A stretch of DNA of 41,370 nucleotides from an uncultured Burkholderiales bacterium (GCA_937864005.1 CALMIL010000011.1:1-41370); one strand, 5' to 3'. Shown: positions 1 to 9,459, counted from the first letter of the stretch. Notes: generated from the letters alone by a model not told the origin. A program made the numbers and translations.

Positions 1-2
1 TC

Positions 3-89
3 AGGCACAGCGGACGCGGCGCGGTGCTGTCGCCGATCGCCTACGAACAGTTGACGCGGCCGAAGTCGTTTTGCTTCAGGCTGGCGTGA
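3..89 (+). CDS. C-terminal tail of a probable IS3-family transposase (OrfB), cut by the window edge
   Basis: The frame is open from the first bases to a TGA at 87-89. It translates to a short tail with R-H-S, then L-S-P-I-A-Y-E-Q. The arrangement RHS..(G)..SP..(Y/F)E is the usual C-terminal signature of IS3-family OrfB (rve/DDE integrase) proteins. Only about 28 residues are visible, so neither the catalytic DDE residues nor the start can be seen. No terminal inverted repeat is recognisable after the stop. The call rests on one short motif and could be wrong. Confidence 0.42.
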   Translation, partial: RHSGRGAVLSPIAYEQLTRPKSFCFRLA

Positions 90-261
90 AGCGCGGCGTT
101 GGAACGCGCCCGAAGGTCAGGGGAGCGTTCGGCGGTGTGCGCCGTCGGGGGCAAGCTCGGCGCGCGACCCGTCGCGCAACGGCGCGGGTCATGCATCCGG
201 CACACCGCAGACGCGAGGCGCGTCGCGCTCGGCAATGACGACGTTTTCGGCGCCCGTACGT

Positions 262-274
262 GGGGGAAACCCCC
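262..274. repeat. Perfect GC inverted repeat
   Basis: Five G, three A, five C form a perfect hairpin-capable dyad 35 bp upstream of the putative -10 box of the TRAP operon. It lies where an upstream operator could sit, or it could be the end of a transcript entering from the left. No T tract follows. Function not known. Confidence 0.35.
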
Positions 275-308
275 TGATCGCGGGGCCCGGACGGGCGGAC
301 ACGCTTTT

Positions 309-314
309 TATAAT
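309..314 (+). promoter_or_regulatory. Putative -10 box for dctQM
   Basis: A consensus TATAAT stands in the most AT-rich stretch of the intergenic region (CTTTTTATAATC). No good -35 hexamer lies 16-18 bp upstream, so an activator may be needed. Transcription from here would leave an 80-base leader before the GTG at 401. Confidence 0.4.
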
Positions 315-400
315 CGCGCGACCGCCGCGGGCCTGCACCGAGTTCGATCCCTGTTCTCGACCGCAGTTCGCATGCTTCACTCCACACGAAGGAGGCTCGC

Positions 401-1039
401 GTGAAAGGCCTGCTCGCCCTATCCCGGCTGATCGACGCCGTGACCGAGAAGATCGGTCAGACGCTGTACTGGCTGATCCTCGCCATGGTGCTCATCAGCG
501 CCGCGAACGCGACGATCCGCAAGACCTTCAACTACAGCTCGAACGCGTACCTCGAAGTGCAGTGGTACCTGTTCTCGGTGATCTTCCTGTTTCTCGCCGG
601 CTATACGCTGCTTCACAACGAGCACGTGCGCATCGACATCATCACCGGCCGCATGTCGGCGCGGGTGCGCGCCGGCATCGATATCTTCGGCACCCTTTTC
701 TTCCTGCTGCCGATGTCGGTCCTGATCATGTGGCTGTCGTGGCCGGTATTCGTCGATGCCTATGTGCGCGGCGAGGTCTCCACCAACGCCGGCGGGCTGA
801 TCGTCTGGCCGGCGCGGCTGATGGTCCCGGTCGGCTTCTTCCTGCTGATCATGCAGGCGATCTCCGAACTCATCAAGCGCGTGGCGTTCCTGCGCGGCAT
901 GATTCCCGATCCGAGCGAGAAGCCGGTCGAGAAGACCGCCGAGGAACAACTCGCCGAGGAGATCCTGCGTAGCCGCGGCGATCGGGATATCGCCGAGGAG
1001 GCCGAGCGCATCGGCACGGACGGCAAGGGGCGGCCATGA
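401..1039 (+). CDS. dctQ: TRAP transporter small permease subunit (DctQ/TakQ type)
   Basis: This is the small integral-membrane subunit of a tripartite ATP-independent periplasmic (TRAP) transporter. It pairs with the large DctM subunit to import an organic acid delivered by a periplasmic binding protein, driven by an ion gradient. The 212-residue product has the expected four hydrophobic segments (about residues 24-45, 58-78, 97-118 and 133-155) and a charged cytoplasmic C-terminal tail rich in Glu and Arg (about 170-212). The tail is longer than in many DctQ proteins. The GTG start at 401 is chosen because AAGGAGG sits 6 nt upstream. The stop overlaps the start of dctM by 4 bp (ATGA), indicating translational coupling. 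Confidence 0.88.
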   Translation: MKGLLALSRLIDAVTEKIGQTLYWLILAMVLISAANATIRKTFNYSSNAYLEVQWYLFSVIFLFLAGYTLLHNEHVRIDIITGRMSARVRAGIDIFGTLFFLLPMSVLIMWLSWPVFVDAYVRGEVSTNAGGLIVWPARLMVPVGFFLLIMQAISELIKRVAFLRGMIPDPSEKPVEKTAEEQLAEEILRSRGDRDIAEEAERIGTDGKGRP

Positions 1040-2835
1040 CCGCGTTCCTCGTCGACAACATCGCGCCGCTCATGTTCGCGGCGCTGGTCGTCGTTCTGCT
1101 GCTCGGCTATCCCGTCGCATTCGCGCTCGGCGCCGTCGGCATCGGATTCGGCCTCCTCGGCATCGAACTCGGCCTTCTGCAGCCGACGCTGCTGCAGGCG
1201 CTGCCGGAGCGCATCTTCGGCGTCATGGCCAACGACACGCTGCTCGCCGTTCCGTTCTTCACGTTCATGGGCTTGATCCTCGAGCGAAGCGGAATGGCCG
1301 AGGATCTGCTCGACACCATCGGCCAGCTTTTCGGCCCCGTGCGCGGCGGGCTGGCCTATGCGGTGATCTTCGTCGGCGCGCTGCTCGCGGCGACGACCGG
1401 CGTGGTCGCCGCGTCGGTCATCTCGATGGGTCTGATCTCGCTGCCGATCATGCTGCGCTACGGCTACGACCGCAGACTGGCCACCGGGGTCATCGCGGCG
1501 TCGGGAACGCTGGCGCAGATCATTCCGCCTTCGCTGGTGCTGATCATCATGGCCGATCAGCTCGGCCGCTCGGTCGGCGACATGTACGCCGGCGCGTTCA
1601 TTCCCGGACTCACGCTTGCCGGCCTCTACGCCCTGTACGTGATCGGCACGTCGATCTTCAAGCCGCACTGGGCTCCGGCCCTGCCCGAGGAGGCGCGCAC
1701 GCTGCGCGAGGCCAGCGGCGCGACGGGAAACCGCTCGCTCCTGGCCCTGACCCTCGTCTCATTCGCTGCCGCGACGGCCTGGTGGCAGGTGTACTACGAG
1801 CGCATGCACCCCGAGGTCGCCACCGACGAGCGCATCGTGATCACGATGTCGGTCGGCGTCGGCGTCGCCTTCGTCTGCGCGGTGCTCAACAAGGTCTTGC
1901 GGCTCGGTCTGCTGTCGCGCATGGCCGAGCGCGTGACCTTCGTGCTCATTCCGCCGCTGGCGCTGATCTTTCTCGTGCTCGGCACGATCTTCCTGGGCGT
2001 GGCCACACCCACCGAGGGCGGCGCGATGGGCGCCACCGGTGCGCTCGTCATGGCTCTGGCGCGGCGCAGGCTGTCGATGCCGCTGCTCAAGCAGGCGATG
2101 AATACGACGGCCAAGCTGTCGACCTTCGTCGTCTTCATCCTGGTCGGCGCGCGGGTGTTCAGCCTCACGTTCTACGGTGTCAACGGTCACGTGTGGGTCG
2201 AACACCTGCTGACCTCGCTCCCGGGCGGCCAGCTGGGCTTTCTCATCGTCGTCAACATCCTGATCTTCGTCCTCGCGTTCTTCCTCGATTTCTTCGAGCT
2301 GTCGTTCATCATCATCCCGCTCATCGGGCCGGTCGCCGACAAGCTCGGCATCGATCTCGTCTGGTTCGGCGTGCTGCTCGCGGTCAATATGCAGACCTCG
2401 TTCATGCATCCGCCGTTCGGCTTCGCGCTGTTCTACCTGCGCAGCGTCGCGCCGGCGAAGGCGTACGCGGACCGCATCACCCGCAAGATGATCGCGCCGG
2501 TCACGACCGCACAAATCTACTGGGGTGCGGTTCCGTTCGTGCTCATCCAGATCATCATGGTCGGGCTCATCATCGCCTTCCCGAATCTCGTCTCGGGCGG
2601 GCTCGCGACGAAGCAGAAGGTCGACATCGGGAATATCCACATCGAAGCGCCGGCGGCGACCGGCGGCGGCGCCGCCGCCGCGCAGGACGACGCGGCCAAG
2701 GCGCTGGAACGCGCGTTCCAGGGCGGGTCCGGATCCGAAGACAAGCCGGCCGACGACGATGCGACCAAGGCGCTCGAGAAGGCGATGGGCGGTCAGTCCG
2801 GCGCGGACAAGCAGGGCGAAGACGCCAAGAAATAA
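1036..2835 (+). CDS. dctM: TRAP transporter large permease subunit (DctM/TakM type) with C-terminal tail
   Basis: This is the transport subunit of the TRAP system (ion transporter superfamily, about a dozen membrane helices). The product is 599 residues, longer than the roughly 425 of classical DctM. Extra length comes from a central region with additional hydrophobic segments around residues 235-330, as in the mannitol/chloroaromatic (FcbT3/TakM) branch, and from a hydrophilic C-terminal tail (about 525-599). The tail is rich in Ala, Gly, Asp and Lys and carries two copies of a short motif resembling A-x-K-A-L-E-(R/K)-A. The typical motif G-V-A-T-P-T-E-G-G-A-M-G is present near residue 320. 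It overlaps dctQ by 4 bp. Downstream a strong hairpin separates it from the convergent binding-protein gene. Confidence 0.9.
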   Translation: MTAFLVDNIAPLMFAALVVVLLLGYPVAFALGAVGIGFGLLGIELGLLQPTLLQALPERIFGVMANDTLLAVPFFTFMGLILERSGMAEDLLDTIGQLFGPVRGGLAYAVIFVGALLAATTGVVAASVISMGLISLPIMLRYGYDRRLATGVIAASGTLAQIIPPSLVLIIMADQLGRSVGDMYAGAFIPGLTLAGLYALYVIGTSIFKPHWAPALPEEARTLREASGATGNRSLLALTLVSFAAATAWWQVYYERMHPEVATDERIVITMSVGVGVAFVCAVLNKVLRLGLLSRMAERVTFVLIPPLALIFLVLGTIFLGVATPTEGGAMGATGALVMALARRRLSMPLLKQAMNTTAKLSTFVVFILVGARVFSLTFYGVNGHVWVEHLLTSLPGGQLGFLIVVNILIFVLAFFLDFFELSFIIIPLIGPVADKLGIDLVWFGVLLAVNMQTSFMHPPFGFALFYLRSVAPAKAYADRITRKMIAPVTTAQIYWGAVPFVLIQIIMVGLIIAFPNLVSGGLATKQKVDIGNIHIEAPAATGGGAAAAQDDAAKALERAFQGGSGSEDKPADDDATKALEKAMGGQSGADKQGEDAKK

Positions 2836-2860
2836 GCGCGCCCGGGAGGCGCGCCGCGCG

Positions 2861-2883
2861 AGGCGGCCCCGCCGGGGCCGCCT
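2861..2883. terminator. Bidirectional hairpin between dctM and dctP
   Basis: A 10-bp perfect stem (AGGCGGCCCC / GGGGCCGCCT) with a GCC loop lies in the 66-bp gap between two convergent genes. It has no T tract on either side. Its symmetry and position suggest that it ends transcription from both directions. Confidence 0.55.
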
Positions 2884-2901
2884 GTCACGAGATCGTGGGC
2901 C

Positions 2902-3999
<1,098 letters not shown>

Positions 4000-4217
4000 G
4001 AATGGTCCTCCAGAGTGCCGGCAAGCGGCGGGCTGCGATGAGGGAGGCTCCCTCGGATGGAGTTCACGTCGGTTCTGCAGCCCGCAGGCAAGCCGCTTGC
4101 GTTCCGGTCGTCAACTCGCTGGCCGGCGAGTCTAGCGAAGGCATCGCGCCGCGACGATTGGCGATTGCCCGTAGAAGCAGGCGTGCGCCCGCCGCAATCC
4201 GACCGCCCCGCGCCCGG

Positions 4218-6410
4218 CTATCGCGCTCTGCCCCCGGCGCGCAGCCGCAGACTGTTGCCGATCACGATCAGGCTCGCACCGACGTCGGCGAAGACCGCCA
4301 TCCACATCGTCGCATCGTCGAAGATCGCGAGGCCGAGGAAGAGCGCCTTGATCGCGAGCGCGAGCGCGATGTTCTGCACGAGGATCGCGTGCGTCGCGCG
4401 CGACAGGCGAATCAGCTCCGGGATGCGGCGCAGGTCGTCGTTCATCACGACCACGTCGGCGGCCTCCATCGCGGCATCGGTGCCGGCGGCGCCCATCGCG
4501 ATGCCGATATCGGCGCGCGCCAGCGCGGGTGCGTCGTTGATGCCGTCGCCCGCCATCGCGACCGTTGCGTGTCGCTCGCGCAGCGCGTCGATCGCCGCCA
4601 GCTTGTCCTCGGGCAGCAGGCTGCCGCGCGCGTCGCGCAGGCCGGCCTCGCGCGCCACCGCCTCGGCGGTGCGCTGGTTGTCGCCGCTGAGCATCACGCT
4701 TGCGAACCCCATCGCGTCGAGTTCGGCGATCGCCTGCGCCGCTTCGGGCTTGACGGTATCGGCGACCGCGAACAGCGCCAGCGCGCGATTTTCGGTCGCG
4801 AGCAGGCTCGTCGTGCGACCTTGCGCCTCGTGCTCGCGCAGCAGCGCTTCGATGCCTGGCGAGCAAAGGCCGCGCTCCTCGATCAGGCGGTGGTTGCCGA
4901 GCAGGTAGCGCTCGCCGTCGACCGTCGCCTCGACGCCGCGCCCGGCGAGCGCCTGGAAGCCCTCGAGCCCCGCATCGCTCGCCGGCAGACCTTCGGCGAT
5001 CGCCTTCGAGACCGGATGCTGCGAGTGGCCCGCGAGCGCCGCCGCGACCCGCGCCAGCCGCGCCGCGTCGGCGGAGGCGTCGAGCGCGGTCCAGGTCGCG
5101 AGGCGCGGCGCGCCCTCGGTGATGGTTCCGGTCTTGTCGAAGGCGATCGCCTTCAGGCGCCGCGCCTGCTCGAGATAGACGCCGCCCTTGATCAGGATGC
5201 CGCGCCGCGCGCCGGCGGCCAGGCCGCTGACGATCGCGACCGGGGTCGAGATGACGAGCGCGCAAGGGCAGGCGATGACGAGCAGCACGAGCGCCTTGTA
5301 GATCGCATCCAGCGCGGCCCAGCCGGCGATCCAGGGCCCGGCGATCGCGACCGCGAGCGCGAGCGCGAAGACGGCCGGCGTATAGACCGCGGCGAAGCGG
5401 TCGACGAAGCGCTGCGTCGGCGCGCGGCTGCCCTGCGCCTGCTCGACGGCGTGGATGATGCGCGCGAGCGTCGACTGCGACGCCGGCGCGGTGACGCGCA
5501 GTTCGATGGTGGCGGCGAGATTGATCGTGCCGGCGAAGAGCGCGTCGCCCGGCGCCTTGTCGACCGGCAGGCTCTCGCCGGTGACACTCGCCTGATCGAC
5601 GCTCGTGCTGCCGGCGACGAGCGTGCCGTCCAGCGGCACGCGCTGGCCCGGGCGCACGCGCACGATCGCCGCCACCGCCACCTCGGCCGCCGGCACGACG
5701 CGCCAGGAGCCATCGGGCTGGCGCAGTTCGGCGCGGTCGGGGGCGAGCTTCAGCAGGCTGCCGATCGCATTGCGCGCGCGGTCCACCGCGCGCGCCTCGA
5801 TCGCCTCGGCGATCGCGTAGAGCGCCATCACCATCGCCGCCTCGGCCCACTGGCCGATCAGAAACGCGCCGGTCACGGCGACCGTCATCAGCGCGTTGAT
5901 ATTGAGCCGCCGGTCGCGCAGCGCCGCGAGGCCCTTGCGGTAGACCCCGAAGCCGGCAAGCGCGATCGCCAGCGCGGCGAGCGCCGAGCCGGTGATGCGC
6001 CAGGCGAGCGCTTCGCCGCCGAGCCAGGCAAGCAGCTCCGCGCCCGCCGCGCACGCGAGCGCGAATGCGAGGCGCTGCAGTTCGCGCCGCTTGCCCGCGG
6101 CGGCGTCGGGCGCGCCGGTATCGGGCAGCGGTTGCGGGTCGAAGCCGGCGGCGCGGATCGCCGCCAGCGCCGGGGCCAGCGCGGCGCGGTCGGCGTCGAT
6201 CGTCAGGGTGCGCGCCGAGAGGTGAAAGCCGAGGCTGCGGATGCCCGCTACGCCGGCGAGGGCGGCGCGAATCTCGGACTCCTCGGCCGCGCAGTCCATT
6301 GCCGCGATCCGCCAGCGCGTGCCGCGGCCGTCGGGCGGCGGCGGCGCGGCGGGGTGTGGCGCGGCGCAGCAGTGATCGTGCCCGTGCGCATGACGCGTCG
6401 AAGCATCCAT
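4218..6410 (-). CDS. cadA: Zn/Cd/Pb-exporting P1B-type ATPase
   Basis: This inner-membrane pump uses ATP to expel divalent soft metals (Zn2+, Cd2+, Pb2+) from the cytoplasm. The 730-residue product starts with a His/Cys-rich leader (H-A-H-G-H-D-H-C-C, residues 7-15). One HMA domain follows, with M-D-C-A-A-E-E (38-44), the Cys-x-x-Glu-Glu form typical of Zn/Cd/Pb pumps rather than Cu pumps. Later motifs are the CPC metal site (Cys381-Pro382-Cys383), the phosphorylated Asp425 in D-K-T-G-T, S-Q-H-P, G-D-G-I-N-D-A-P-A-L, and an Asp in the last helix (A-D-V-G-A-S-L) that supports divalent specificity. It is divergent from a CadR-like regulator. The start is set by the promoter: the -10 box ends 6 nt before the ATG, so there is no room for a ribosome binding site and the mRNA is probably leaderless. 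zntA or pbrA would be equally valid names. Confidence 0.9.
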   Translation of the reverse strand: MDASTRHAHGHDHCCAAPHPAAPPPPDGRGTRWRIAAMDCAAEESEIRAALAGVAGIRSLGFHLSARTLTIDADRAALAPALAAIRAAGFDPQPLPDTGAPDAAAGKRRELQRLAFALACAAGAELLAWLGGEALAWRITGSALAALAIALAGFGVYRKGLAALRDRRLNINALMTVAVTGAFLIGQWAEAAMVMALYAIAEAIEARAVDRARNAIGSLLKLAPDRAELRQPDGSWRVVPAAEVAVAAIVRVRPGQRVPLDGTLVAGSTSVDQASVTGESLPVDKAPGDALFAGTINLAATIELRVTAPASQSTLARIIHAVEQAQGSRAPTQRFVDRFAAVYTPAVFALALAVAIAGPWIAGWAALDAIYKALVLLVIACPCALVISTPVAIVSGLAAGARRGILIKGGVYLEQARRLKAIAFDKTGTITEGAPRLATWTALDASADAARLARVAAALAGHSQHPVSKAIAEGLPASDAGLEGFQALAGRGVEATVDGERYLLGNHRLIEERGLCSPGIEALLREHEAQGRTTSLLATENRALALFAVADTVKPEAAQAIAELDAMGFASVMLSGDNQRTAEAVAREAGLRDARGSLLPEDKLAAIDALRERHATVAMAGDGINDAPALARADIGIAMGAAGTDAAMEAADVVVMNDDLRRIPELIRLSRATHAILVQNIALALAIKALFLGLAIFDDATMWMAVFADVGASLIVIGNSLRLRAGGRAR

Positions 6411-6416
6411 GCCGGG

Positions 6417-6447
6417 ATTGGAAACCCTGTAGCAGGTGTAGAGTCAA
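6417..6447 (-). promoter_or_regulatory. MerR-family (CadR-type) promoter/operator of the metal ATPase
   Basis: Read on the - strand, this is TTGACT (-35, 6442-6447), a 19-bp spacer and TCCAAT (-10, 6417-6422). The spacer holds the dyad half-sites CTAC and CTACAGGGT of MerR-type metal promoters (compare the known TTGACTCTA...TAGAGGGT arrangement). The overlong 19-bp spacer is the hallmark of promoters that need DNA distortion by a metal-bound MerR protein. The next gene's ATG begins exactly 7 nt after the -10 box. Confidence 0.82.
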
Positions 6448-6470
6448 ACGGCATCGCAAAGGAGCGCAAA

Positions 6471-6920
6471 ATGAAAATCGGCGACCTCGCTCGCGCGACC
6501 GAAACCTCGGTCGAGAGCATCCGCTACTACGAGCGCGAAGGGCTGCTGCCGGCGCCGGCGCGCACCGGCGCCAACTACCGCAGCTACGACGCGCAGCACG
6601 TGCGGCGTTTGATGTTCATCCGCCGCTGCCGCGCGCTCGACATGGCGCTGGACGAGATCCGCACCCTGCTCGGCTGCATCGACCAGCCCGATGGCGATTG
6701 CAGCGTCGCCAATGCGCTGCTCGACGAGCATCTCGGCCATGTGCGCCGCCGCATCGCCGAACTGCGACGCCTCGAAACCGAACTTCGCGAACTGCGCGCG
6801 CAATGCGCCTCGCCGCGCAGCGCCGATGCCTGCGGCATCCTGAACGGCCTGTCGCAGGGCGGCGCGCGCGCACGGCCGCGCGCCGGCCCGCACCGCCACG
6901 ACGATCTGCACCGGTACTAG
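6471..6920 (+). CDS. cadR: MerR-family heavy-metal regulator (CadR/PbrR type)
   Basis: This is the metal-sensing transcription activator of the divergent ATPase gene. It is 149 residues: a MerR winged helix at the N-terminus (M-K-I-G-D-L-A, Y-Y-E-R-E-G-L-L-P), a long dimerisation helix, and a metal loop. Cys77, Cys112 and Cys121 match the spacing of the three metal-binding cysteines of CadR/PbrR proteins; Cys53 and Cys69 are additional. The C-terminus is His-rich (H-R-H-D-D-L-H-R-Y), as in CadR. The start follows AAAGGAG (6458-6464) with good spacing; the frame is open further upstream but has no family resemblance there. The TAG stop is part of a CTAG that is also the target site of the downstream MITE-like element. 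The MerR family is clear, Cd versus Pb/Zn preference is not. Confidence 0.88.
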   Translation: MKIGDLARATETSVESIRYYEREGLLPAPARTGANYRSYDAQHVRRLMFIRRCRALDMALDEIRTLLGCIDQPDGDCSVANALLDEHLGHVRRRIAELRRLETELRELRAQCASPRSADACGILNGLSQGGARARPRAGPHRHDDLHRY

Positions 6921-7082
6921 TCCACTGCGTCACTGAAATCGCGCCCCTGCTGTCCGCCCGATACGGGCGCGCTGCGGCGTTGCAAATGCTTGCGATACCT
7001 GCGGGTATCGCTGCGCTTTGCGCCTTGCCAGTGCGGCAAATTCATCCGTTTTCTTGCGTGCCTCGCAGTATCGAACACTGCA
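6921..7082 (+). mobile_element. MITE-like element, copy 1 (162 bp, flanked by CTAG)
   Basis: This is a non-coding element bounded by direct CTAG tetranucleotides (6917-6920 and 7083-7086). Its right end is the reverse complement of TGCAGTGTTCGA; the left end (TCCACTGCGTCACTG) is a decayed or shortened version of the same terminal repeat. It aligns over its length with the reverse complement of 11785-11943, with identical blocks such as GCGGCGTTGCAAAT (6974-6987), CGGGTATCGCTGCG (7002-7015) and CCAGTGCGGCAAAT (7028-7041). Inside is a perfect 8-bp hairpin, GCGATACC-TGCG-GGTATCGC (6992-7011). Terminal inverted repeats plus a CTAG duplication resemble elements mobilised by IS5-group transposases, but no transposase is in this window. 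Confidence 0.68.
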
Positions 7083-7119
7083 CTAGACTCGCGAGCCATC
7101 GACCATCAGGCATCGCACC

Positions 7120-8235
7120 ATGCGCGTCGGCGTACCGAGTGAAATCAAGATCCAGGAGCACCGCGTCGGCCTGACGCCGATGGCGGTGCGCGAATATGTC
7201 CACGCTGGGCACGAGGTGCTCGTGCAGTCGGGTGCCGGCGCCGGCATCGGCGCCGCCGACGCGGCGTATGCGGCGGCCGGTGCGCGCATCGTCGCGGGCG
7301 CCGCCGAGGTCTTCGCCGGCGCGGACATGATCGTCAAGGTCAAGGAGCCGCAGCCTGCGGAGTGGAAGCTGCTGCGCGCGGGGCAGATCGTATTCACCTA
7401 TCTGCATCTGGCGCCGGACCCTCGACAGACGCAGGCCCTGATCGATTCCGGCTGCATCGCGGTCGCCTACGAAACGGTGACCGACGCGCACGGCGGGCTG
7501 CCGCTGCTGGCGCCGATGAGCGAGGTCGCCGGCCGGCTGGCGATCGAAGCGGCCGCGTTCTCGCTGCGCAAGCCGGCTGGCGGCATGGGCCTGCTGCTCG
7601 GCGGCGTGCCCGGCGTTCATCCGGCGCGCGTGGTCGTGATCGGCGGCGGCGTCGTCGGCCTGCACGCCGCGCGCATGGCGGCCGGCCTCGGCGCCGAGGT
7701 CAGCGTCCTCGACCGATCGGTGCCGCGCCTGCGCCAGCTCGACGAGCTGTTCGAGGGCCGGGTGCGGACCTGCTATTCGGACCGGGCGACGATCGAAGCC
7801 GAAGTCTTCGCCGCCGACGTCGTGATCGGCGCGGTGCTCGTTCCCGGGGCGAGCACGCCCAAGATCGTGACCCGCGGGATGCTCGCCAGGATGCGGGAGA
7901 GGAGCGTGCTGGTCGATGTCGCGATCGACCAGGGCGGCTGCTTCGAGACCTCGCGGCCGACGACGCACGATGCGCCGACCTTCGAGGTCGACGGCATCAT
8001 CCACTACTGCGTCGCCAATATGCCGGGCGCGGTGCCGGTCACGTCGAGCCACGCGCTGAACCATGCCACGCTGCCGTTCGGCCTCGCCCTCGCCGAGCAC
8101 GGCGAGGCGGCGCTCGCCGCCGACGAGCATCTGCGCCGCGGCCTCAATGTCCACCGCGGCCGGGTGACCTGCGAGCCGGTGGCGCGCGCGCTCGGGCTGC
8201 CGTTCGTCAGCGCCGAAGCCGCGCTCGGGCTCTGA
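7120..8235 (+). CDS. ald: Alanine dehydrogenase
   Basis: This enzyme catalyses NAD-dependent reversible oxidative deamination of L-alanine to pyruvate and ammonium, in the cytoplasm. It is 371 residues, the normal length. The N-terminal catalytic part has M-R-V-G-V-P-S-E-I-K, V-K-V-K-E-P-Q (Lys75) and Y-L-H-L-A-P-D (catalytic His96). The Rossmann part has V-V-I-G-G-G-V-V-G, then V-D-V-A-I-D-Q-G-G-C with the catalytic Asp near 270, and a closing Y-C-V-A-N-M-P-G-A-V-P-x-T-S. The ATG at 7120 lies 33 bp after the MITE copy; an AGG at 7107-7109 is the only, weak, ribosome binding site. The gene is convergent with the diguanylate cyclase gene, with only 9 bp between stops. It may link carbon supply to the nitrogen genes further right, but they are not in one operon. 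Confidence 0.93.
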   Translation: MRVGVPSEIKIQEHRVGLTPMAVREYVHAGHEVLVQSGAGAGIGAADAAYAAAGARIVAGAAEVFAGADMIVKVKEPQPAEWKLLRAGQIVFTYLHLAPDPRQTQALIDSGCIAVAYETVTDAHGGLPLLAPMSEVAGRLAIEAAAFSLRKPAGGMGLLLGGVPGVHPARVVVIGGGVVGLHAARMAAGLGAEVSVLDRSVPRLRQLDELFEGRVRTCYSDRATIEAEVFAADVVIGAVLVPGASTPKIVTRGMLARMRERSVLVDVAIDQGGCFETSRPTTHDAPTFEVDGIIHYCVANMPGAVPVTSSHALNHATLPFGLALAEHGEAALAADEHLRRGLNVHRGRVTCEPVARALGLPFVSAEAALGL

Positions 8236-8237
8236 CT

Positions 8238-8254
8238 CGCGCGTTCAGCGCGCG
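8238..8254. terminator. Small GC hairpin between convergent ald and diguanylate cyclase genes
   Basis: A 6-bp CGCGCG stem with a TTCAG loop begins 3 nt after the ald stop and spans the stop codon of the convergent gene. It has no T tract. It may act as a weak shared terminator. Confidence 0.3.
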
Positions 8255-9459
8255 CTCAGGCCCATCGCGCGGCTCTCGCCGAAGACCGGGCTGTTCGCGC
8301 TGCCTTCGGCGATGACCGCGCAACTGCGGCCTTGGCGTTTGGCCTCGTAGAGGGCCTGGTCGGCGCGCCGCAGCGCGTCGCTGATCATCTCGCCGTGGCG
8401 CGACATCACGATGCCGAAGCTCAGGCTGAGCCGCTGGCGGCTGCCGGCGACGCGGCAGCCGTCGAGCTGCAGCGACAGGCGGTCGACGACGGCGAGCGCT
8501 TCGTCGACGTCGGTCCTCGGCAACAGCATCGCGAATTCGTCGCCGCCGATGCGGCCCGCGACATCGTTCGCGCGCAGCGCGTCGCGCATGCAGCGCGCGA
8601 CGTCGCGCAGCGCCTCGTCGCCGCCCGAATGCCCCTGCGTATCGTTGATCTGCTTGAAGTGATCGATGTCGAAGGTGACGACGGCGGCGCTGCCGGGGTC
8701 GCCCAGCGCGAGCGATCGGGTCGCCAGTTCGTAGAAGCGGTGACGGTTCGGCACGTCGGTCAGCATGTCGGTATAGGCGAGGGTGCGCAGACGGCGCTGC
8801 GACAGCGCGAGCTTGAGCGTCGTGCGCTCGTGGGTGAGCAACAGGCTCAGATAGACCATCGCCATCGCGAGCATGCCCGAGGCGAGCGCGGCGAGCAGTG
8901 CGCTGTCGTTGCTGGCGAGCGCCGTTGCACCGTCCAGCGCCGCCTGCACGGCGCGCAGCGCATTCACCGCGGCCGCCGCGAACTGCATGGCGATCAAGGC
9001 TTCGAGCGCCGAACTGCGATGCGACGCGCGCAGGCGCAGCGTGATTGCCGCGCCGTAGAGATACAGTGCACATGCGCCGGCGCCGAAGGCGGCGACGCGC
9101 GCCGCGATATCGCCGCCCGTGGCCCAGACGGCGACCCACGGCACGAAGGCAAGGCCGAGCAGCACGGCGTCGGCCACCGGCGGGATCGGCAGCGGCTGTC
9201 GCGGGTAGAAGCGCCGCAGCCCGATCAAGGTGACGATCGGCCACTGCATCACGAGCAGGTTCGACAGCGGAAGCAGCCAAGGGTGCGTATCGCGCAGGAA
9301 CTGCAGCGCGATGCCCGCCGTCCCCAGCCATTGCGCCGCGGTCCACCACCAGAAGCCGCGGTAGATGCGCTGCGTGGCGCCGAAGAGCGTCATCAGCGCA
9401 CTCGACATGACCATCGTCGCGAGGGTGGCGATGACGAGCGTCGGCAGGTCCAGCGTCAT
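8245..9459 (-). CDS. Membrane-anchored diguanylate cyclase (GGDEF)
   Basis: It makes the second messenger cyclic di-GMP from two GTP. It has 404 residues from the ATG at 9459. Six or seven hydrophobic segments (about 5-25, 35-55, 60-80, 98-115, 120-142, 155-172, 185-208) form a membrane sensor module of unknown ligand. A short helix then leads to a GGDEF domain (about 230-385), with F-D-I-D-H-F-K-Q-I-N-D, the active-site GGDEF at 305-309, and an R-A-N-D inhibitory I-site at 296-299, five residues before it. An active, product-inhibited enzyme is expected. The frame extends 19 codons upstream to 9516, but the ATG at 9459 has CGGAG at the right distance. It is divergent from the exported creatininase gene. 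No EAL domain is present. Confidence 0.9.
   Translation of the reverse strand: MTLDLPTLVIATLATMVMSSALMTLFGATQRIYRGFWWWTAAQWLGTAGIALQFLRDTHPWLLPLSNLLVMQWPIVTLIGLRRFYPRQPLPIPPVADAVLLGLAFVPWVAVWATGGDIAARVAAFGAGACALYLYGAAITLRLRASHRSSALEALIAMQFAAAAVNALRAVQAALDGATALASNDSALLAALASGMLAMAMVYLSLLLTHERTTLKLALSQRRLRTLAYTDMLTDVPNRHRFYELATRSLALGDPGSAAVVTFDIDHFKQINDTQGHSGGDEALRDVARCMRDALRANDVAGRIGGDEFAMLLPRTDVDEALAVVDRLSLQLDGCRVAGSRQRLSLSFGIVMSRHGEMISDALRRADQALYEAKRQGRSCAVIAEGSANSPVFGESRAMGLSAR

Larger units (their letters stand above)
90..400. other. Intergenic region upstream of the TRAP operon
   Basis: These 311 bases hold no convincing gene. They contain a perfect GGGGG-AAA-CCCCC inverted repeat (262-274), a TATAAT hexamer (309-314) and the dctQ ribosome binding site AAGGAGG (388-394). 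Short frames here have arginine-rich high-GC shadow composition and no start context. Confidence 0.6.

Noticed and set aside
4132..6470. Long open frames overlapping the metal ATPase gene on both strands
   Set aside because: The ATPase frame carries every P-type motif. The alternatives have low-complexity Arg/Ala composition. The + strand frame that reaches 6920 is only the upstream extension of cadR.
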